A stretch of DNA of 64,000 nucleotides from Trichinella spiralis. Its lineage: Eukaryota; Nematoda; Enoplea; Trichinellida; Trichinellidae. The DNA lies in the NCBI GenBank assembly GCA_000181795.3, contig CM012953.1, positions 15,113,353 through 15,177,352 on the forward strand. The letters are read 5' to 3'. The notes under the pieces are model-generated. The model saw only the letters and a program-made list of their open reading frames with translations, was not told the DNA's origin and did no database searches. Below are positions 12,683-22,876 of this stretch, piece after piece (position 1 is the first letter of the stretch; every line of letters starts with the position of its first letter). The translations under genes and the position numbers were made by a program.

Positions 12683-13926
12683 ATTTCTTCTGATATTATG
12701 CAAAGCTTACTAAACGAAAACATAATGTAATACTGAAAACGGATGCTTATAAAATAGTTACGAACTGCAACTGAATTGAATTTTACTATAACTTCATACA
12801 GAAAAATATTACAAAGAATGTATTTAATCAAATGAATTTCAAAACAACAATAACGGTCTACATTAAAAATAATATAATTTTACATTACATTAATAATATA
12901 AATAAAGTTTTTCAAATATGCTTATCATTCATTTAAAATGTAATGTTAATTTAAAATTATTTCAGTTAAATATACATATGCTAATAAAATAATTATTACC
13001 TTCAGGTTTTCCTAAAAAAGTAATAACTTTCTAATATCATTCACACTAATTTTCAAAAAGCTGTTATCCAAAACCGTACAAACAATTTTCAGCATAACAT
13101 TACTGTACTTTACATGAATATAAGTAGATAACATACTTTTTTACAAATGAATATACAAAGCAGTGCGTATTAAAATTTCACTTCAAATTAATGTAAGTGA
13201 AAAATGAATTAAACCTGATGGCGAAAAAATTTATTTTTAAATTACTTTTTGATATACAGAAATTGTGACGACTACATCGTGTTACATTTTTAAACTCTTC
13301 TCGTTTACTTTCAAATTAAGTATGCAAACCATGTCATGAAAAATTAAAATCTAAAATGAAACTAAACTATCATTTGTTTTCAAAATAAATGTTACATCGA
13401 TTGCCATTTACATACAATGAATTGCAACGTATATTGAAAGAATTTTATTTTACATTTTTAAATTTAGTATAGATTGTCCATTTATTATAAAATATAAATT
13501 ATATACAACTGCACTTAAATCCACAAATGATTTATAATAAATACAATTAAATTATGTTCACTTCTTTTGATCATAGTACTGTTTTAAAAGAAAAGCAAGT
13601 ACATGTGCTGCTTTAATCGTATTACTGTATATCTTCAACAAAATTTATTTTTTGAGGTGATGTCACCTTTTCGCTAATAATTTTAATGCTTTTATTTTTG
13701 ATAAAATTCACTTTTGAAACCTCGAAAAGTTTGCGCAGTGCTTGTATATGTTATTTATGGAATTTTAATGTTCGGCTTGTCGGCTATTCTGAATGAAATT
13801 ACCCACCAGCAATGCCCGTTGCAATAATCAACTTCTACTGCTTTTGTTAAAGTTTTATGAATTCCATTTTTCGCAGTTGTCCTTCAAATTCAGTAATATG
13901 TGTATTACACAAGCTTGGAAAACTAG
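12683..13926. other. AT-rich intergenic, ACTR1 upstream region
   Basis: Very AT-rich sequence between the ACTR1 start and the left end of the Tigger element. No gene or recognisable promoter motif is seen. Confidence 0.5.
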
Positions 13927-13928
13927 TA

Positions 13929-16249
13929 CACTCAACCCTCAACATTCGCGGTATATGCATTTACTGATTTGCATGTTAAACATTGATTTGTTTATAAATT
14001 TATATTTTTTTATTCATTCAATTGAATGCATAGAAGTCTAAATAGTGGGTGTGTTCCTGCGTGCAATCTTGGCAGACTGGACTGCCCGGCGCCTCTTTTT
14101 TAAAAAGCTGTTACTGATGGCCATTTCTTCCTTTTTTTTCATTTCTTCCAGAAGTCGGTGATATGGTTCCGCAGCTGTTTTCAAATCACGCTTGAACTTA
14201 ATGGCACGAACCATATCTGAGTCCATTTCAAAAAGTTTTTCTTCCACCTGCTTAAGCGTATGCAGAATTTCCGCAAGTCCTTCCAAGGTTAATTTTTCAG
14301 TTTCATCTGTTGCACTGTCGTCATCGGCATCTTTGTCTTCATCAGTCGCAATCATCTCCATAAGTTGTTCGTCTGTAAGTTCACTTGTGTGAGATTCAAT
14401 TAGCTGTATGACTTCTGATTCCTGCAAGTCTTTGAAACCATCGGCATCCACCTGATGAGCCAATGCGACAGTCATTTTCACCGCGCGTGCCTCTTCATCA
14501 GCAGGAAGAAATGTAGTTTTTGCATTTGAGCAATCTGGCCATAGATTCCGCCAACACGCGTTTACCGTCTCAACTTTCAATTCCGTAAAGGATTCCTTAA
14601 TGTGGCACAGACAATCTGCAATGCTGAATTTTTTCCAGTAATCTATTACTTCCAAATTGCTGTCCTCATCCATGGCAGCAACAAGACGAGCCATAGTCCT
14701 TCTAGTGTAATAAGCCTTAAAAGTCTGAATCACTCCCTGGTCTAATGGTTGGACATGGGAGGACGCATCTGGAGGAAGGTAAGCAACATCCACATTTTCG
14801 CTCTCAAACTGTAAATTTTCTGGATGATCAGTTGCGTTGTCCAAGATTAGCAGTACTTTAAATTTAAGGCCTAAGGCACTAAGGTACCGTTTCGTTTCCG
14901 GGATAAAACAATGATGAAACCAGTCCAGAAACAGATCTTTTGTCACCCAAGCCTTCTTGCCATGCATCCAGTGCACGGGAAGGGATTTACTGTCAAAGTG
15001 TTTTATAGCACGGGGACTCGCAGTTTTGTAAATTAGGCCTGGTTTTACCATGTGGCCTGCTGCATTGCAACAGAAAAGCAAAGTCATCTTATCTCTCTTT
15101 GCCTTGAATACTGAACGATGGTGCTGTTCCTTCCCAATAAATGCTCTGTCAGGCATTTTCTTCCAAAAAAGGGTTGATTCAGCTGCATTAAAAATTTGTT
15201 CAGAACAGAACCCCTTTTCTTCGATCAACTGTTTTAGCTCTTCAGGATAAGAGGATGCTTTGAACTGATATGCAGAAGTAGCTTCTCCGGACATCTTCAC
15301 ACTGCGTAATGAGAAGCGACGTTTGAAATGATCTAACCAGCCTTTGCTGGCTGTGAATGTGGAACGACTACTTGCGCTTGTTTCTGCTTGTTTGAAATGC
15401 CCATACAAGACTCGTGCCTTTTCTCGAATGACATTGGAATCGACCGGTACTCGCTTTCTTCGCTGATTCTTCAACCATATGTAAAGTGCATTTTCCATTT
15501 TTATGATGGCCTTTTCTCTAACTTGCGAAACAACTTTTGTAGTTAACGGCGCACATAAAGTAAAGGCAGCACGAATAGCCTTCTCATTTTTGTTAATGTA
15601 GCGAACGGTGCTTTCATTTATCCCAAACATTCTGCCTGCTGCTGCGAAAGACATTCCACCGTTGAGTTTATCCAGCAGCTTTACTTTCTGCTCAATATTC
15701 ATTACATTCTTTCGTCGCTTTAAGCGGCAAGCGGAGACAGAAGCTCCTTTATGACTCATAACAAACAGAAAGATGGAAAAAGCAAATGGAAAGACCAAAG
15801 TTCAACATGAAACAAAAACTACTGGTAGTAAACTGACAGTACCTGAACAAAATGCAGGCATAATCCATTATATGCGACTACAGTGTCATCATGCATTAGG
15901 TATTTACTCAAATTTTGCATTATCCCCACGCTGCGTTGGACTGTGCTAGCATGGAAACGCATGTTCTTTACTTCCAGATATGCTTTTTTAATCGTGGGAC
16001 CAGTGTTACCGTAAACCAACCTCCCGTTCGCAGCGCCTCTTTTCGGTTAGCCGTGATACTTTATCTTTTTTATCTTAACAGTTGTAGCGGTTAGTTAGCT
16101 TCCTAGTTTGATTAAGTCGATATCGCTAATGTTACGGAATCAACCTTACACTGAACCTGCAGATCTACAGTATCCATACACAATCGATTCTAAAAATGAG
16201 ATTTTGTTTTTTGAGGGTTTTGAAACCGAAAAATGTTGAGGGCCGACTG
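13929..16249 (-). mobile_element. near-complete Tigger (pogo-type) DNA transposon
   Basis: The element is bounded by terminal inverted repeats of about 24 bases: left 13929-13952, right 16225-16249. Both share the core CCCTCAACATT, start CA and end CGGT, which resembles known Tigger termini. A TA dinucleotide sits immediately outside each end (13927-13928 and 16250-16251), the target duplication expected of Tc1/mariner-superfamily elements. Total length is about 2.32 kb, with one intact transposase ORF on the minus strand. Mismatches between the TIRs suggest an element that is not brand new. Confidence 0.88.
14038..15759 (-). CDS. Tigger-type transposase, uninterrupted, first catalytic Asp lost
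   Basis: The ORF is 573 aa from the ATG at 15759; in-frame codons upstream lack ATG. Residues about 18-55 form a psq/CENPB-N helix-turn-helix (IEQKVKLLDKLNGG...INESTVRYI). Residues about 85-150 match the CENP-B/Tigger DNA-binding domain (WLKNQRRKRVPVDSNVI, then GWLDHFKRRF). The DDE_1 catalytic region starts with FNAAESTLFWKKMP, where the family has N-x-D-E-[ST]. Codon 15183-15181 (residue 193) reads GCT (Ala) instead of GAT (Asp). The second Asp (LLILDNATDHP) and third (VQPLDQGVIQTFKAYY) are present. An acidic region and a coiled-coil-like C-terminus follow. There are no stops or frameshifts. The protein probably binds DNA but is not expected to cut it. Confidence 0.9.
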   Translation of the reverse strand: MSHKGASVSACRLKRRKNVMNIEQKVKLLDKLNGGMSFAAAGRMFGINESTVRYINKNEKAIRAAFTLCAPLTTKVVSQVREKAIIKMENALYIWLKNQRRKRVPVDSNVIREKARVLYGHFKQAETSASSRSTFTASKGWLDHFKRRFSLRSVKMSGEATSAYQFKASSYPEELKQLIEEKGFCSEQIFNAAESTLFWKKMPDRAFIGKEQHHRSVFKAKRDKMTLLFCCNAAGHMVKPGLIYKTASPRAIKHFDSKSLPVHWMHGKKAWVTKDLFLDWFHHCFIPETKRYLSALGLKFKVLLILDNATDHPENLQFESENVDVAYLPPDASSHVQPLDQGVIQTFKAYYTRRTMARLVAAMDEDSNLEVIDYWKKFSIADCLCHIKESFTELKVETVNACWRNLWPDCSNAKTTFLPADEEARAVKMTVALAHQVDADGFKDLQESEVIQLIESHTSELTDEQLMEMIATDEDKDADDDSATDETEKLTLEGLAEILHTLKQVEEKLFEMDSDMVRAIKFKRDLKTAAEPYHRLLEEMKKKEEMAISNSFLKKRRRAVQSAKIARRNTPTI

Positions 16250-16251
16250 TA

Positions 16252-17100
16252 TAAACAATAAAAGTAAATCCATAAAATTTTATCAACAAATATTTTTTAT
16301 TTGTAAAAATAAAGTGCAAAAACAATACACATAAGCAAGCGCACAGAGACCATAACGTCACCAACAATTGACTAAATTATGAAAAACTCAAGTTCTAATG
16401 CACTTAAGTTCTACGACTCAAAATTGCTTGCTTGCTTATTTGCTTAAAATTAATTTCTGGATGTGCTATTCAGTTGCACATTTGTTGCTTTTCGAGCATG
16501 TATTAAGCTCGCGATATTTTTGCCTTTTAATCGGAGCTGGCCGTCCGCAACCGACTGCTCAAGTTTGGCCATGATAGGCCTGTTGTATATGAGTACTGAT
16601 TAATGCGTGCAATCTTTATTTGTAATGACAACACAGTAATAAGATATATATATTACGCTTAATATTGAAAATTGCATATTATTGATAATAAGCAGCTGCC
16701 CTTGCCTATTCTTGATAATAGGCAAAAGGATTGCCTAATATGAATAATGGGAAATATTTGCGTAATGTCGAGAATATGCAATAAGCTTTTGCTTAATATT
16801 GAAACGACGGTTCACGAGTTACCCTGTACGTTGAAATGCTTTTATTAATGATATTTGTATTTATTGTTAGAAACAAATGTATGGTGTGATGTTTATACAT
16901 TTTTGCATGGCTTCCCGGGATGACAACGAGAATTGCATAGTAGTCTTTTTCTGCTGCAATTGCATCGACGAGATGAGTAGCCGGATCAGTACATGCATTT
17001 CACATATCCTTGGCCGCCCGTATCTTTAGGTACTGCTGTTCTAAGAAAAATTTCAGCGTCAGGTACTTCATCAATTGATAGTAAATTTTCTGATATGACT
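16252..17100. repeat. old repeat debris with small palindromes
   Basis: No gene. TTGCCTATT (16702-16710) and AATAGGCAA (16717-16725) form a perfect 9-bp stem with a 6-base loop, and TTGCCTAAT follows nearby. GCTTAATATTGAAA occurs twice as a direct repeat (about 16650 and 16792). A block of about 37 bases near 16458-16495 (core GCTATTCAGTTGCACAT) recurs near 19678-19715. This looks like decayed MITE-type sequence. Confidence 0.45.
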
Positions 17101-17159
17101 TGTAAATCGGCAGCTGCAAATTTGGATGACAGTGTACAACCTTTCGCATTCGCATAACA

Positions 17160-17770
17160 ATGAGCACAACCTTTTTGGAAGTGGATCCAATTACAAAGAA
17201 AAAGAGATGGAACAGGAAAGCAAAGCGGTTGACTGGCGTATCAGTGCCAGGTATGGTAAACAAGTACAATTTGTATATGGGTGGCGTAGACTTAGGCACA
17301 GTGCTGGTATCACTGTACAGGATTGACTATGGAAGTGGCAAGTGGAGCAGAAGAGTATTCTTCTGGATGGCTAACAGTGCGGCAACAAATTCAGGGATCC
17401 TGTACAAAAGAAACTGTGACATGAGAAAAGTCCCGTCGCGACAACGAATGGACCTACTGACATTCATCAGTAGTGACTCAGAATCTCTCTTGTTGACTGG
17501 AAAGACCATCCAGAGTCGCAGAGGTCTCCCGACCTCTTCCCAGCAACAAGAAGACCTTTGTGGACCGTCGCGAAAGAACCCAGCTCAGAGAGACATTCAG
17601 GAAAACGCCAGAAGAGATCAAGTTGGCTAATGGTCTGAAATGCAAGCCATTCGACCACGTTGCCGCGTCTGTTCAAAATCGTCGCATATATACTGTACAA
17701 AGTGCATGGCATTTTCATTTTTCTCAGAAAGTACAAATTGCTTTAAGACATATATCACTGTTGATTATTT
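17160..17770 (+). pseudogene. piggyBac transposase relic (PGBD-like)
   Basis: The frame at 17160-17630 carries the C-terminal half of a piggyBac transposase: YNLYMGGVDLGTVLVSLYRID, KWSRRVFFWM and NSGILYK align with the family segment around the GGVD motif that follows the catalytic core. A TAA (17628-17630) interrupts it. The same frame beyond the stop continues with the family's cysteine-rich zinc-binding end (CRVCSKSSHIYCTKCM, then CFKTYIT) to about 17770. The upstream two thirds, with the catalytic Asp residues, are missing or unrecognisable. It is a 5'-truncated, stop-containing fossil. Confidence 0.8.
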
Positions 17771-20700
17771 TGAATAAATAAACAGCTGACTTGCAACTGA
17801 TGATACATAATAGGCGAAAAAACATATAAACACGGAATTTTGGATGCTGCCCAGTATGCCAAATTTGACATGGTTGAGCAAAAACCATAAAAGTTATCAA
17901 ATTTGCAGACGATTTTAGAAATATTCTAGTGGTACCATATTACACACTGCCCCACGAGTTTCAATTTTTTTGCCAAAAGAAAATAATTCAAGACCTAAAA
18001 GATTAAAAGAAATTACACTATTTCGCATTTTATTTTAAAAAAGCATTATTTTTAAAAATGGGAAATGTGATTATTTATGCTCATATAGGGTAATTTAGTG
18101 GTAGTGCACCCATATTCGGGAGTACTTTGATAAAAAACAATCATCCAATCACTGATCGAAGCTGAGTAGCTAATCAAATGATGTAAGTCAGTCACCAATT
18201 ACCGATCTTACGCCGAACAGCCTATCAGCGAACAGCCAATAAAAAGAAGAGGTCATGTGGGGAACAAAAGCGGGCGAAATCGGAATAGGCTGGCTACAAC
18301 ATTTCACTTTTTTTATTTGTTAAAATATTTTTTAATTATGATAATTTAAAAAAATTTTATATTCTCAAATTCATATTAAAATTATGAATATTTCATTTTA
18401 GCAGCTTTTATCAATTTTAATTTATGTTCCATTTCTCTATATTTGATTTTTCGAATTTTCATTATTTTTAAATTATTATATACCTATTCTCATATTGCAG
18501 GTACTTCTTATGTTACACAAAAATAAGTTGCTAATGACAACATTTCAGCAGTTTGTGTCATTTACAAATACACAGCTATCATCTTTCTCCTGTTCAATAT
18601 TTCATACAAGGAGAGTAATCAGTTTTACAGGTTAAGTAGTAATATTATTGGTAATAACATTGTTGCAAATGTTGCTTCTCTACATTCTGAAGCATATTAC
18701 AGAGAAAAGATGCTATACAATAAATTGTTTAACACCATCAGAAAAATATTTCAAATGGAAAACAATACAATTCACAGCTTATTCGTGCTAGTTAGCACAA
18801 ATTTCTGAAACAGAATTGCTCTTGTCAGTTCTAAAAGTGTTCAGCTTTTAATGCAAATGTAAAATCAACATTACCACTGAGTAAATATTTGATAACGTTG
18901 CTTAAAGTTTTGTATCAACATCCCTTCGTGAATCATAGGGTATTTTTGTAATTTAAAAAATCGATTTGGATGCTAATATAAAATAAATTTCAAAAAATCA
19001 CACTTGTGTGAATTTTGAATATGTTTGAATTTATGAACATGAATTATAACCAATATAGAAAAGAAATTTTTATACTTTTTTAGTTTATTATTATTTCTGA
19101 AATATTTGCAAAAAGAACAATAGAATCGGCCAAATGTTTTATTTTTGACTAAAAGACATTTCACAAATCAACCCTCAGTTAACGTTATTCCAAAACTTGT
19201 AATAAATATTGCTGCTATTTATTTTTGATTAATGATCATTTTTGAAAGGGTTTTTTCAATTCGTTTAAGTCAGTTTTGAATATGTGAGCAACTGGTCATT
19301 TTAGCTATTATAAGCCTGAAGCTGCTTTTTGTCGGTCGCCTTTTAGCTTTATTTTTGAAAAATAGCTCTACTGAAATTTATATAATAATCTATTCACTTT
19401 TGATTAACGACCGTTTTATAACAATTAATGTATTCCAAAACGAAAGCAGCTGCTCATATGCAAGCTGAGCATAAAATTTTCCCTGGCAACATGAGCATAT
19501 GCTGATTTTTGAAAAACAATTCTTATGATCAATTTTGAATGACAGTTCTTTTCAGTGACGGTTTTAAGCTTAACAATTGTCAATCAAAATCAAAGCAGCA
19601 AAAGGTGTGCCCTATGGCGGCTCTTTTACGCTTTGCAAGTTTTGCAAATGAAATATACATTTAACAATTATTTTCAGGATTTGCTATTCAGTTGCACATC
19701 TGTTGCTTTTTAGATAAGCATTAATCATGACAGCTATGATGGTAAATTGCAAGAAGTTTTATGTAATAGATCGGAACGAATAAAATTTGCAGACAAAAGA
19801 CATTATTTCAAAAATTAAGATCAGAAATTAGCTCGGATCTAACAGAACCTTGTGCATATATATATATATATTTCAACTAAAATTGAAATTTCAACTATTT
19901 TCGTAGATGATAAAATTTTTTTGAAATAATTTCAATATGAATTAGTACTACATAAATATAGTATTTAAACATACTTAAAGTTATAAAATTACTTTTACAA
20001 TGATCAAATTAAAAGTAAATATTGCAAACATTCACAATTATATATTATCAGCTAGCATGTTGTTGAATCATGTACACAAATAAGAGATATTTTCATGTAA
20101 GTGAATCATGTGGGAAAACAATTCCGCCTAATTGATCAATAAAGTAAACGGATGTATCACACCCATAACAGAAAGCACGAGAAAAAATTGTCCCGAAGAA
20201 AAAATATTCCAAACTACATCTTTATATCTTTTACAAATATCTTTTATATTTTCACAGTAATGGTTTTAACTAGTTGTATAGGCTTTCACTTTTGTTGCAG
20301 TTTATTTTTTTGCTTTCCCAAGTATTATACGGAAAGGAAATGATACATTAAATTTGTATGCCTTTCAAAAGATTTTTCCAGTGTTAGAATGTTATCGGCT
20401 GTTCATTTATATGGTCTGCCTCCTTTTGCATATGTGGATGCATGTGCATTTTTGAAATAAGTCCATTCAATCGGAAACTTTACATTTCTAATAACTGTTC
20501 AGTAAATTACAACTGTGATGAATTATTTTTGAAAATTCATTAACTTTTCCAGCTACTGACAGCGAGGCAGTGCACTGTAATTTTAAGTTTCAGCATTGCA
20601 ACTTGTTTTACTATTAAATAAATGAAAATTAAAATAAAAAAATAAATAATTTTTAGTTAAATAATAATTTTAAGTAAATTTTCAATTAGCAAATTTTGAT

Positions 20701-22850
20701 TTTTCTAGTATTAACTAAATGTATTATTACTGTATGCTGAAGTGTTAGAAAAATTTAATTATTAAATATTTCATTTGAATTTACTTTACATAAATAAATA
20801 CAGAAGTTTAATATTCATTTAAAAGCACTTAAGCTACTATAATTTAGAAAAATGAAAGAAGGAATTAATTCAGAAATATCGTTTATGTTTATTCAAAATT
20901 TAAAGTAGCTTCATTGATTTAAAAAAGGATTATTTTCTCTTTAATTTACAATTAATTTAATATTTTATCTGCATAAAATACTACTCGAAACATTCATTTA
21001 TCTTTGAAAGATAAATATGAATATCTAAGGAGCAGTTTGAAAGCTTTCTCCTTTAATAAACGTTTCATGGCATTTTGGCGAACAGATTTCAAACTTTTTA
21101 GCTTCCTCTGCTTTACTGACGTAACATAGAAGTAAACAAAAATACAAGCAACCTAACAATTCTTTTGCTCATACTGTCGTGCGTTTTGTTGGTCACTTTC
21201 ATTTGCTTGCTGCTGTCTGTCGAAGTATCGTTTGCATACTGCGTTGAACATAGTGTTGTACTCAACAAGATATTCGTCACATTTTAATTTGAGAACGTTG
21301 ATCGTTGGCATTCTCATTGAAACTGGTACGTAAAACAAAATCATACTTCAAGTAATTGCAGAACATTATCAAAAATGAATGCAGAATTAATTTATCAAAT
21401 AATTGCTTGCTTAAGACGTTTAATTTTATGCCAGTTTTAGAAATGAACAATACAATCCTTTATAATCTGTTTTTTGATTTTATTTGAACTCTTGCGTAAT
21501 TGAAAAATTATACATTTCATTGCATCTGTATTTTTAAATTCCTAACTGAATCTTGTTTTTTAATAACTTTTATTTGAGTTTATGAGAATAGTTATTTGCT
21601 TTGAAATTTCTTCTAGGTTTTGATTTTTTGTTCTTTAGTGTAACAAGTGAATGGCTTGTCAACGACAGTGACTAAAAATATTCTTAAATTCGTGGATGAT
21701 AATTAATAGCGGTGGTGTTATCAGCAGTGCAAAACAATTTTAACTACAGACTTCTGTTTATTAATGGGATTACGTTTCCACTTTCTTATCGATAATTTTG
21801 TAATTCTTAGTTTTTTGTAAACAGAAGGCGCACAGTTGATTGATTTCGTGATAAGTAGGAAAATAAAATTTTATGGAAGTTTTTTCTGGAATTGCTGTGT
21901 AAGATTTGGATTATTTGTTGTATCTTTGCGATAATTTCAATTTTAAAAATGAAAATTCTTTTAAAAAATACTTATTAAAATTAATTTAAAAAATTAAGAA
22001 TAACACAAGTCGAACCATATTAAGATTTTGAAAGAATTTTCATTTGAATAAAACATATCACTAGTCAGACAAATGAAAAAGTATAAAAATGTGACTAGTT
22101 GCTTATTGAAGAAGCTTAACCGATTTGGCTTTGCAATGCGCAATATTTGCAGCTGTGTTGAAGAGTAGCATAGATTTGAATATTGGTGTAATATTGACAT
22201 AATCATATTGAACAGTTTTTAATATGGGTTTTCAATAAACAAAAAATTTAATTTCATGGTGTTCAGAAGGTAGTGAAGTGCAGTAAATAATTTCATGTAT
22301 ACTGTTTCTTGTGTTTTTGTTTTTAATGTACAGTAAAGATCAGTAGAACATGATTATATGAATAATGTTTATATTCATGCAATAATTACTGTAGTAAATG
22401 ATTAAAATGTTTTAAATATTGTATGTAGAGAAGACTAATGCTATAGCAGTATAAGATATTATAATTTAAGCTTTGCCAAAAGGTTAGTACTGATTCGTCT
22501 TTCAAGTTTTTCTGTAAAAATGTTGAAAAAATAATTGACATATCTAAAGATGATAATTTTATGAAGAAAAATTTAGTACAGTAGTTTTGATTTTCAAGTA
22601 TATTATCTGTATTTAAGAAAGCGAGCGCAACGTTTTTGTTATATTTAGATGATTTAATATCGATTAAACTGAATTTCAGAAACGAATTTTTTACTTCATT
22701 TTTCATTTGAAATATGCAAAAAGATTCAGTTTTATATTTCTGCATTTATTTATAACAAAAAGGTAATATAATTAAGTAATTGAAAAATAAATATTAAAAT
22801 GTAAATAAAAAGCGATAACAGTTTTAAGTGAACAATGAATTAAGAAAATA
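17771..22850. other. AT-rich intergenic with degenerate repeats
   Basis: About 5 kb without a convincing gene. From 19.2 to 19.7 kb, loosely similar phrases recur (TTTTGATTAA, then GACCGTTTT or GATCATTTTTGAA), ending in a block shared with 16.46 kb. This suggests an old dispersed element. A short (TA)n run lies near 19857-19870. Confidence 0.45.
21153..21344 (-). CDS. possible short coding exon or small protein
   Basis: A 63-codon ATG frame includes MRMPTINVLKLKCDEY, then KRYFDRQQQANESDQQ. Its charged, Q/N-rich composition differs from the random A/T-driven frames nearby. No family is recognised. An acceptor-like ACCAG lies just before an internal Met, so it could be a terminal exon of a gene lying to the right on the minus strand. 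Confidence 0.25.
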   Translation of the reverse strand: MILFYVPVSMRMPTINVLKLKCDEYLVEYNTMFNAVCKRYFDRQQQANESDQQNARQYEQKNC

Positions 22851-22851
22851 A

Positions 22852-22863
22852 ATTGTTTTTCAG
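22852..22863 (+). promoter_or_regulatory. acceptor-like site before the SPOC gene start
   Basis: TTGTTTTTCAG ends 13 bases before the ATG at 22877, with no upstream coding exon visible. This is the arrangement expected of a spliced-leader trans-splice site or of a 5'-UTR intron. Confidence 0.45.
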
Positions 22864-22876
22864 TTTAAATATTAAA

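Noticed and set aside
22386-22745. 119-codon ATG frame on the minus strand, head-to-head with the SPOC gene
   Set aside because: Composition is dominated by K, N, F, I and L as expected of translated AT-rich DNA. No motif is seen, and length alone is borderline for chance.
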